Source of the DNA: Bacteroidota bacterium
GTDB taxonomy: Bacteria > Bacteroidota > Ignavibacteria > Ignavibacteriales > Ignavibacteriaceae
DNA length: 12,691 bases
Reading direction: 5' to 3'
Assembly (NCBI GenBank): GCA_021796135.1
Contig: JAJYOQ010000076.1
Location: 1-12,691 of the forward strand
The notes below the pieces were generated by a model. That model was not told the origin of the DNA. It saw only the letters and a program-made list of their open reading frames with translations, and searched no databases. Numbering within the stretch: the first letter of the stretch is position 1; each line of letters starts with the position of its first letter. Below, piece after piece: positions 7,255 through 12,691 of the stretch. The translations under genes and the position numbers were made by a program.

Positions 7255-10200
7255 ATGAAATACAAAATTTTAACAATACTTTTTTTACTGATTATAGGCG
7301 CTGAATTTGTTTCTGCCCAAATTGATCAAGGTACTGTTGACCCTCGCATTCAGTTGTATCGACAGGATCCCTACGGAAATTTTACATATCGCCGTCAGGG
7401 TATTATGGTCGGTAACAGAATCAACACACTTTTTTATAATGATGGTGAAGTAGGAAAATGGGAATTTGCTCCCACGATTGAATGGCCGGCAGGATCAGGT
7501 CATAATTACCTCGACGGTCAGGCAATTTTAATCGGTGCTAGAGCTACAACACCAAGCGGACAAAAAATTAATCCTATTATTTCTGCATACAGAGAACAAT
7601 ATAGTCAGGATCCCGTTACAGGCACTCCTTGGGGATTAGAACCTGTACCCGGATATTTTAATGCAAAAAATACTTCTCCAGCAATCAATATTGATCCAAC
7701 TTCATATCCGGATGTTTGGCCTGCTGCATTAGGATTAGATCCTTCATGGAACGGGAAATGGTATGGCTACTTTGGTAAAGGCGTAATGAATGCAGACTTT
7801 GAAACATTTATGGTCTTGGATGATTCTCAGGATAAAAAATTTACAAAAACTCCATTCTATTATTATCCTATTAAAAGTGATTCTAACCGTGCCGGTTTAG
7901 GGTTAAGAGTTGAAGTAAGAGGATTTCAATGGTCACATGTTTTAGCTGAAGATATAATTTTTTGGCATTATGATATCGTGAATCTCTCAGACTTTGATTA
8001 TGATACGACAGCATTTGGCTTTTATTCAGATCCGGGAATTGGCGGTGCTAACGCAACTGAACCAGGCAATAGCGCTTACTTCAATACTGCTTTGGATATT
8101 GCATACTCCTGGGCGCCAGGAGGTATTGGTACGCCCGGAAATTGGAAAACCGGATATTTAGGATATGCTTATCTTGAAAGTCCGGGTAATCCATTCGATG
8201 GTATCGATAATGATCAGGACGGAATGATTGATGAAAGAAGAGACGATAACATAGATAATAACCATAATTGGCAAACATTTACAGATTTAAATGGGAATGG
8301 GAAATGGGATCCCGGTGAACCGTTAAATGATGACGTAGGTCGTGACGGTCTCGGTCCTTGGGATCCGGCTTATACCGGTCCCGATGAAGGAGAAGGTGAC
8401 GGTCTCCCAACTCATGGCGAACCTCATTTTGACGAGACTGACAAGGATGAGTCAGATCAAATAGGATTGACTGCTGTATCAATATACATCCTGGCAGACA
8501 AAGGTCCAACAGCCGGTTGGCCTAAGAATGATAACGTAATGTGGCAAAAAATGAATAATGGTTTTAGGGACACATTAGTACAAAACGTTAACATAAGTAT
8601 GGTTTTCGCTTCAGGTCCTTTCCCTTTGAAAAAAGGCTTAAGAGAAAGATTCTCATTAGCTATTGTAATGGGAAATGATGTAAATAATTTATTGTTCAAT
8701 AAAGAAACAGTGCAGCAAATTTATAATGCTAATTATAATTTTTCTAAACCTCCTTATACACCTACTGTCCATGCAGTAGCTGGGAATAAGAAAGTTTTCT
8801 TATACTGGGACAGTAAAGCAGAATTATCCAGAGACCCATATCTCGGTTTTGAAAATAATGACCCAAAACAAGGATACAAAAAATCGTTCGAGGGTTATAC
8901 AATTTATCGAAGTCTTGATGCGCAATTTAATGATGTAAAATTAATTACTGACTCGCAAGGCGAACCGAAATATTGGAAACCTATTGCTCAATTCGATTTG
9001 GTGGATTCTATATCGGGTCCTGATCCTGTCGGAATAAATGGAGCGCATTTTTGGAGAGGCAGCAATACGGGTCTTCAACATTCTTTTGTTGATACAACTG
9101 TTGAAAATGGAAAAACATATTATTATGCAGTATGTTCTTACTCAAAAGGAGATCCGAATAAAGGTACCACAGGCTTACAGCCAACAGAATGCTCTAAGAT
9201 TATTCGTCAAGATTATGCAGGGAATATTACTTTTGTGGATATAAACTGTGCAGTTGAAATTCCTAACGCTCCTGTAGCAGGTTATGTACCTCCGCAAATA
9301 GTCGGAAATCTTAACAATGTTACGCAAGGTCTGGGAACAGGATCAATAGCTGCTCAGGTTTTGAACCCTCAGACAATTTATGACGGGGCAAAATATACAA
9401 TACAATTTACTTCGCAGGGTACTTTCCCGAATTATAAGACCTCAACTTATAACGTAATAAGATCTTATAACGGTGTTGATACAACTCTTGAAACAGGCAT
9501 GGATGCTACGGTTTTTGGACCTACAATTTTTAGTCCTCCTTTTGACGGTATGGTCTTTTCGTTTAATAACGATACAACTGTTGCAATCAATGATTCACTA
9601 ACAGGCTGGTATGTTGGCAAAAGTAATCTTAATATCAGTGTTGTACCCGATAATCTTTCTGCCAACTTGGATCTGGCATGGCCTGCAGATTACGAAATGG
9701 ATTTCTTTGATCATACAGTATCAACTACAAAACAAACTAAAATTCCAATAGATTTTTCAGTGACAAATCTTGATACTGGCGACTCGGTCAATGTTGAGAT
9801 TATTGATAACGATCATTCAAAAACATTAACACTTGGTGATGATATAATTTTTACTCAACCCCTAGGAACTCAAACTAAATATACGTGGAGAGTTCATTAT
9901 CAGCCGCCTCAAAATCCGGGGCTTACTCCGATATATCCACAGGGCGGAGATAAATTCAGAATTTATACGTTAAAACCTTTTGCAACAGGAGATAATTTTA
10001 CATTCGTAACTAAAGCAGCTGCTGTAAATAATTCTGTAGCAAATAAATCTCTAGCTGCAATATCGGTTGTTCCAAATCCATATATAGCTGCAGCGTCTTG
10101 GGAACCTAGTACAAGGTTTTCTACCGGGCGAGGAGATAGACTGATTAATTTTATAAATCTTCCTGCTAAATGCACAATAAGGATTTATACGATGTCAGGA

Positions 10201-10371
10201 GCTTTAGTAAAAACATTATATAAAGATAATTCAAACCTTGTCAGCGGCGGCGCTATGCCTTGGAATCTTATAACGGATGACGGTATGGACATTGCATACG
10301 GCGTTTATATATTCCATGTTGATGCGCCCGGCATAGGTGAGTACATTGGCAAATTTGCGGTAATAAAGTAG
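7255..10371 (+). CDS. Large secreted protein with calcium-binding loops, Fn3-like region and sorting-type C-terminal domain
   Basis: A 1038-residue exported protein of unknown function. GGAGA at 7243-7247 gives a 7-nt spacing to the ATG. Residues 1-22 are a signal peptide (cleavage near VSAQ). Residues 23-310 form a region rich in Trp, Tyr and Gly that I do not recognise. An Asp-rich segment at 315-400 holds a thrombospondin-3-like loop DGIDNDQDGMIDE (315-327) and a complete EF-hand-type loop DLNGNGKWDPGE (344-355: D, N, N, G, W, D and E at positions 1, 3, 5, 6, 8, 9 and 12), then FDETDKDESD (392-401). Residues about 500-650 resemble a fibronectin III domain with a YTIYRS strand and TYYYAVCSYS. 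The last 100 residues, from SVVPNPY (937-943), look like a FlgD-Ig/T9SS-type tail (RIYTMSGALVKTL, then GVYIFHVDA), but without NPFNP. It sits between the TonB receptor and the PorV-family gene, with 24- and 12-bp gaps, so all three are probably co-translated. A surface-exposed partner of the receptor is my inference. Confidence 0.8.
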   Translation: MKYKILTILFLLIIGAEFVSAQIDQGTVDPRIQLYRQDPYGNFTYRRQGIMVGNRINTLFYNDGEVGKWEFAPTIEWPAGSGHNYLDGQAILIGARATTPSGQKINPIISAYREQYSQDPVTGTPWGLEPVPGYFNAKNTSPAINIDPTSYPDVWPAALGLDPSWNGKWYGYFGKGVMNADFETFMVLDDSQDKKFTKTPFYYYPIKSDSNRAGLGLRVEVRGFQWSHVLAEDIIFWHYDIVNLSDFDYDTTAFGFYSDPGIGGANATEPGNSAYFNTALDIAYSWAPGGIGTPGNWKTGYLGYAYLESPGNPFDGIDNDQDGMIDERRDDNIDNNHNWQTFTDLNGNGKWDPGEPLNDDVGRDGLGPWDPAYTGPDEGEGDGLPTHGEPHFDETDKDESDQIGLTAVSIYILADKGPTAGWPKNDNVMWQKMNNGFRDTLVQNVNISMVFASGPFPLKKGLRERFSLAIVMGNDVNNLLFNKETVQQIYNANYNFSKPPYTPTVHAVAGNKKVFLYWDSKAELSRDPYLGFENNDPKQGYKKSFEGYTIYRSLDAQFNDVKLITDSQGEPKYWKPIAQFDLVDSISGPDPVGINGAHFWRGSNTGLQHSFVDTTVENGKTYYYAVCSYSKGDPNKGTTGLQPTECSKIIRQDYAGNITFVDINCAVEIPNAPVAGYVPPQIVGNLNNVTQGLGTGSIAAQVLNPQTIYDGAKYTIQFTSQGTFPNYKTSTYNVIRSYNGVDTTLETGMDATVFGPTIFSPPFDGMVFSFNNDTTVAINDSLTGWYVGKSNLNISVVPDNLSANLDLAWPADYEMDFFDHTVSTTKQTKIPIDFSVTNLDTGDSVNVEIIDNDHSKTLTLGDDIIFTQPLGTQTKYTWRVHYQPPQNPGLTPIYPQGGDKFRIYTLKPFATGDNFTFVTKAAAVNNSVANKSLAAISVVPNPYIAAASWEPSTRFSTGRGDRLINFINLPAKCTIRIYTMSGALVKTLYKDNSNLVSGGAMPWNLITDDGMDIAYGVYIFHVDAPGIGEYIGKFAVIK

Positions 10372-10383
10372 CGGAGAAAAAAG

Positions 10384-11418
10384 ATGAAAATGAAAGTTAT
10401 ATATATTCTATCGGCATTAGTCTTAATATCTACTATGACATATTGCCAAAGTGATTTTGTTTCCAATGTTTCGAAAAGAGGAACATCTGCGGCGCCTTTT
10501 CTTGAGATTAGCGAAGGAGCTAAGGCAACGGCAATGGGAAGTGCGTTCGTTGCTATTTCTGATGACCAAAGCGCCTTTTTCTGGAATCCCGCAGGATTGG
10601 CAAAACTTGATGGTGTGGGAATTATCTTTGATCATACAAACTGGATCGCAGGTGTAGGTTATAATTATTTAGCCGCATCATATAATCTGGGTGGAATGGG
10701 AACGGTGGGATTTAGCTTCACATCATCCTCCTATGGTGATATGAAAGTTACAACAGTTGATCAGCCAGAAGGTACCGGACAAATATTTAACGCGTCTGAT
10801 GTTGCCTTTAGCTTGGGTTATGCTATAAATCTTACTGATAACTTTGCAATTGGCTTTAATCCTAAAATAATATATCAGTCTATTTGGGAAGCAAATGCAA
10901 TGGGTTTTGCCATGGATTTAGGCGTGCAATATAAAACTCCCTTCGACGGAATTATGTTGGGTATGTCGATCTCTAATTTTGGTACAAAAATGCAGATGCA
11001 GGGTAATACTACTTTAGTTACTTATGTTCAGGATGCTACAACTACAGGAATAAATAATAAAATACCCGCAAACTTAAGTACCGATTACTGGTCGCTTCCT
11101 TTAATATTCAGAGTCGGATTGGCTTATAGTCCGATTTCTACCGAAAAGAACAAACTTACATTTGCAATTGATGCAATTCATCCGAGTGATAATTACGAAA
11201 GTATAAATGTCGGCGGTGAATATGTATTTGACGATATTATCGCACTTAGAGGTGGATATAAATCTTTGTTTTTATCTAATTCGGAAGAATCGTTTACGCT
11301 TGGTTTTGGGTTAAAACAAATTTTGCTAGGTAATGTTGCCGTTAAACTAGACTATGCTTATCAGAATTTTGGCAGATTAACTAATATTCAAAAATTCTCA
11401 GTGGGAATTGCTTTTTAG
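10384..11418 (+). CDS. PorV/PorQ-family outer-membrane protein (FadL-like barrel)
   Basis: A 344-residue predicted outer-membrane beta-barrel. GGAG at 10373-10376 lies 7 nt before the ATG at 10384; a second ATG at 10390 would change the protein by only two residues. Residues 1-21 are a signal peptide ending MTYC|QS. The family signature is residues 35-72, including PFLEISEGAKATAMG and FFWNPAGLA. The remainder is alternating amphipathic strands ending in FSVGIAF with a terminal aromatic residue. In known T9SS, PorV is the shuttle that carries cargo from the translocon to the attachment complex. Organisms of this group often have several paralogues next to individual loci, so this copy may be dedicated to its neighbours rather than being the core PorV. 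The gene starts 12 bp after the calcium-loop protein and is the last of its unit, closed by a terminator 54 bp later. Confidence 0.85.
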   Translation: MKMKVIYILSALVLISTMTYCQSDFVSNVSKRGTSAAPFLEISEGAKATAMGSAFVAISDDQSAFFWNPAGLAKLDGVGIIFDHTNWIAGVGYNYLAASYNLGGMGTVGFSFTSSSYGDMKVTTVDQPEGTGQIFNASDVAFSLGYAINLTDNFAIGFNPKIIYQSIWEANAMGFAMDLGVQYKTPFDGIMLGMSISNFGTKMQMQGNTTLVTYVQDATTTGINNKIPANLSTDYWSLPLIFRVGLAYSPISTEKNKLTFAIDAIHPSDNYESINVGGEYVFDDIIALRGGYKSLFLSNSEESFTLGFGLKQILLGNVAVKLDYAYQNFGRLTNIQKFSVGIAF

Positions 11419-11472
11419 AATTAGTTAATTATTACTGACCGAATTAAGGTTATCTATTTTAACGATCTTTTT

Positions 11473-11516
11473 AATTAACCGGTTTGAGTTATTCTCAGTC
11501 CGGTTAATTTATTTTT
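11473..11516 (+). terminator. Rho-independent terminator after the PorV-family gene
   Basis: AATTAACCGG (11473-11482) and CCGGTTAATT (11500-11509) form a perfect 10-bp stem. The 17-nt loop has an inner TGAG/CTCA stem around TTATT, so the whole structure is one long hairpin with a small internal mismatch. TATTTTT follows at 11510-11516. It ends the TonB receptor unit and separates it from the GH3 gene. Confidence 0.87.
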
Positions 11517-11565
11517 GAGTAAGCTTGAAAAATAATTATGGCTCGAAATCATTTAGCCTTATAAA

Positions 11566-11570
11566 AAGGA
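11566..11570 (+). promoter_or_regulatory. Ribosome binding site of the GH3 gene
   Basis: AAGGA lies 7 nt upstream of the ATG at 11578. An earlier ATG at 11538 opens only a frame of about eight codons and is not a start for this gene. The promoter should lie between the terminator and this site; TTGAAA at 11525-11530 is a possible -35 hexamer, but no good -10 hexamer follows at the right distance. Confidence 0.6.
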
Positions 11571-11577
11571 AATATTT

Positions 11578-12691
11578 ATGAGAAGAAATTTCAAAAGGGT
11601 ATTGACAATTCTATTTTGTCTCACTTTTATTTCAATGCAGTTATTTGCCACAACCGGTAAAGATAAATCTTCTATTAATAAAAAAGTCAAATCACTTTTA
11701 GCCAAAATGACTCTTGAAGAAAAAGTAGGTCAAATGACTCAGTTAAGCATTCAGTCATTTGCCAAAACGCATGGTACGGCTACAGAAAAATTTCAAGTTG
11801 ATGATTCAAAGCTTAAAGAAGCAATTATAAAATATCATATTGGCTCAATCCTAAATGTATATGATGTTGCACTTTCTATCGAAGATTGGAATAAGTTAAT
11901 TAGTGATATTCAAGATGATGCTACTAAAGAGACTAGGTTGAAGATTCCTATTTTATACGGAATTGACGCGATTCATGGTGCTACATATACTATTGGATCT
12001 ACACTTTTTCCGCAAGCGATTAACATGGCAGCGACCTTCAATAAAGAATTAGCAAAAAAAGAAGGTGAAATTACTGCACTGGAAGTAAGAGCTTCCGGGA
12101 TACCTTGGATTTACTATCCTGTAATGGATTTAGGCAGACAACCGCTTTGGCCACGTTTATGGGAAACTTACGGCGAAGATGTTTATCTCGATTCTCAAAT
12201 GGGGGAAAATTTTATCAAAGGGGCTCAAGGAAATAACATCGGAGATCCTGATAAAGTTGGCACTTGCTTAAAGCATTTTGTTGGATACAGTTTTCCGCTT
12301 GACGGTAAAGACAGAACTCCGGCTTGGATTCCGGAAAGGATGATGAAAGAGTATTTCCTTCCTCCGTTTCAGGCAGGTGTTGATGCCGGGTCTCCTACTG
12401 TAATGGTTAATTCTTCTGATGTCAACGGCATTCCCGGACATTCAAATTATCATTTGTTAACAGAAGTCTTAAAAAATAAGATGAAATTTAAGGGGTTTGT
12501 TGATTCTGATTGGCAGGACATTGAAAGGCTTTATTCACGCGATAAAGTTGCTTCAACACCGGAAGATGCCGTAAGAATGGCTGTAATGGCGGGAGTCGAT
12601 ATGAGTATGGTACCCTTAGATTTTAGCTTTTATAATATATTGATTAAACTTGTCAAAGAAGGTAAAGTTCCGATCTCAAGAATTGATGACG
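11578..12691 (+). CDS. Secreted glycoside hydrolase family 3 enzyme (beta-glucosidase-like), 3' end cut by the window
   Basis: The first 371 residues of a GH3 enzyme, open to the last base of the window. These enzymes remove beta-linked glucose or related sugars from non-reducing ends by a retaining mechanism. Residues 1-24 are a signal peptide (MRRNFKRVLT onward, cleavage near LFA|TT), so it acts outside the cytoplasm. The N-terminal TIM barrel shows LLAKMTLEEKVGQMTQ (40-55), YGIDAIHGATY (127-137, with substrate-binding D130), LWPRLWETYGED (190-201), LKHFVGYS (231-238, the Lys-His pair that contacts sugar) and GFVDSDWQDI (306-315), where D311 is the expected nucleophile. The following segment DAVRMAVMAGVDMSMVP (330-346) is typical of Bacteroidota exo-beta-glucosidases. 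The second, alpha/beta domain with the acid/base residue should lie beyond the window. Natural truncation cannot be judged from here. It forms its own unit after a terminator and fits a glucan-degrading role next to a sugar symporter. Confidence 0.93.
   Translation, partial: MRRNFKRVLTILFCLTFISMQLFATTGKDKSSINKKVKSLLAKMTLEEKVGQMTQLSIQSFAKTHGTATEKFQVDDSKLKEAIIKYHIGSILNVYDVALSIEDWNKLISDIQDDATKETRLKIPILYGIDAIHGATYTIGSTLFPQAINMAATFNKELAKKEGEITALEVRASGIPWIYYPVMDLGRQPLWPRLWETYGEDVYLDSQMGENFIKGAQGNNIGDPDKVGTCLKHFVGYSFPLDGKDRTPAWIPERMMKEYFLPPFQAGVDAGSPTVMVNSSDVNGIPGHSNYHLLTEVLKNKMKFKGFVDSDWQDIERLYSRDKVASTPEDAVRMAVMAGVDMSMVPLDFSFYNILIKLVKEGKVPISRIDD

Noticed and set aside
8081..8699. Three overlapping reverse-strand open frames of 65 to 80 codons.
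   Set aside because: They mirror the codon pattern of the large secreted protein on the forward strand, lack ribosome binding sites and encode low-complexity His/Arg/Asp-rich or otherwise unstructured peptides.
7255..10371. The 1038-residue protein as a SusD homologue because of its place next to the TonB receptor.
   Set aside because: It lacks a lipoprotein signal and the helical repeat character of SusD, is about twice as long, and is mostly beta-strand-like with calcium loops and a sorting-type tail.
10384..10449. Cys21 at the end of the PorV-family signal peptide as a lipoprotein site.
   Set aside because: The residues before it (MTY) do not fit the lipobox, and PorV-family barrels are integral outer-membrane proteins. 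Ordinary signal peptidase cleavage before Gln22 is more likely.
11539..11558. GGCT and AGCC flanking AAAT/ATTT in the GH3 leader as a regulatory hairpin.
   Set aside because: The pairing is asymmetric with a two-base bulge, and only about four outer pairs are firm. This is within what an AT-rich leader gives by chance.
1..12691. CRISPR arrays, tRNA or rRNA genes, insertion sequences and phage attachment sites.
   Set aside because: I saw no spaced direct repeats, no cloverleaf with a CCA-type end, no transposase-like coding region and no target-site duplications. Every long open frame belongs to the six genes listed.

Overview
This AT-rich window carries only forward-strand genes and looks like a carbohydrate uptake and degradation locus from a bacterium of the Bacteroidota/Chlorobiota/Ignavibacteriota (FCB) group. 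Ignavibacteria-like is the best guess. The reasons are a textbook type IX secretion (T9SS) C-terminal tail with the motif NYPNPFNPTT, a PorV/PorQ-family outer-membrane protein, a TonB-dependent receptor with a carboxypeptidase-regulatory-like N-terminal domain, and AGGA/GGAG ribosome binding sites. No 16S or other phylogenetic marker is present, so this placement is an inference.

Layout. Positions 1-184 are non-coding and AT-rich. They hold an 8-bp palindrome (42-62) and one arm of a 21-bp inverted repeat whose other arm lies inside the first gene. Unit 1 is a 14-helix SGLT-type sodium/sugar symporter (185-1813, TTG start) followed by a secreted multidomain carbohydrate-binding-type protein with a T9SS tail (1879-4386). 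It ends at a strong intrinsic terminator (4396-4432). Unit 2 is a TonB-dependent receptor (4483-7230), a 1038-residue secreted protein with calcium-loop motifs and a non-canonical sorting-like tail (7255-10371), and a PorV/PorQ-family barrel (10384-11418). The gaps are 24 and 12 bp, and the unit ends at a second intrinsic terminator (11473-11516). Unit 3 begins with a secreted family 3 glycoside hydrolase (11578 onward) that runs off the window end.

How the genes may work together (inference). The T9SS-exported binding protein would capture a polysaccharide or oligosaccharide at the cell surface. The TonB receptor, with the 1038-residue protein and PorV-like barrel, would bring oligosaccharides across the outer membrane or hold the surface proteins in place. 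The GH3 enzyme would release monosaccharides, and the SGLT-like symporter would import glucose- or galactose-type sugars with sodium. The residues that bind sugar in human SGLT1 are all conserved in the symporter, which is the strongest substrate clue in the window. No SusD-like protein or transcriptional regulator is visible here.

Main points for a second look: the SusD-less TonB receptor / calcium-loop protein / PorV triad; two different sorting-type tails in one locus; a TonB receptor start that is easily mis-called inside the preceding terminator; and the 21-bp inverted repeat at the window edge, which may be an assembly artefact.
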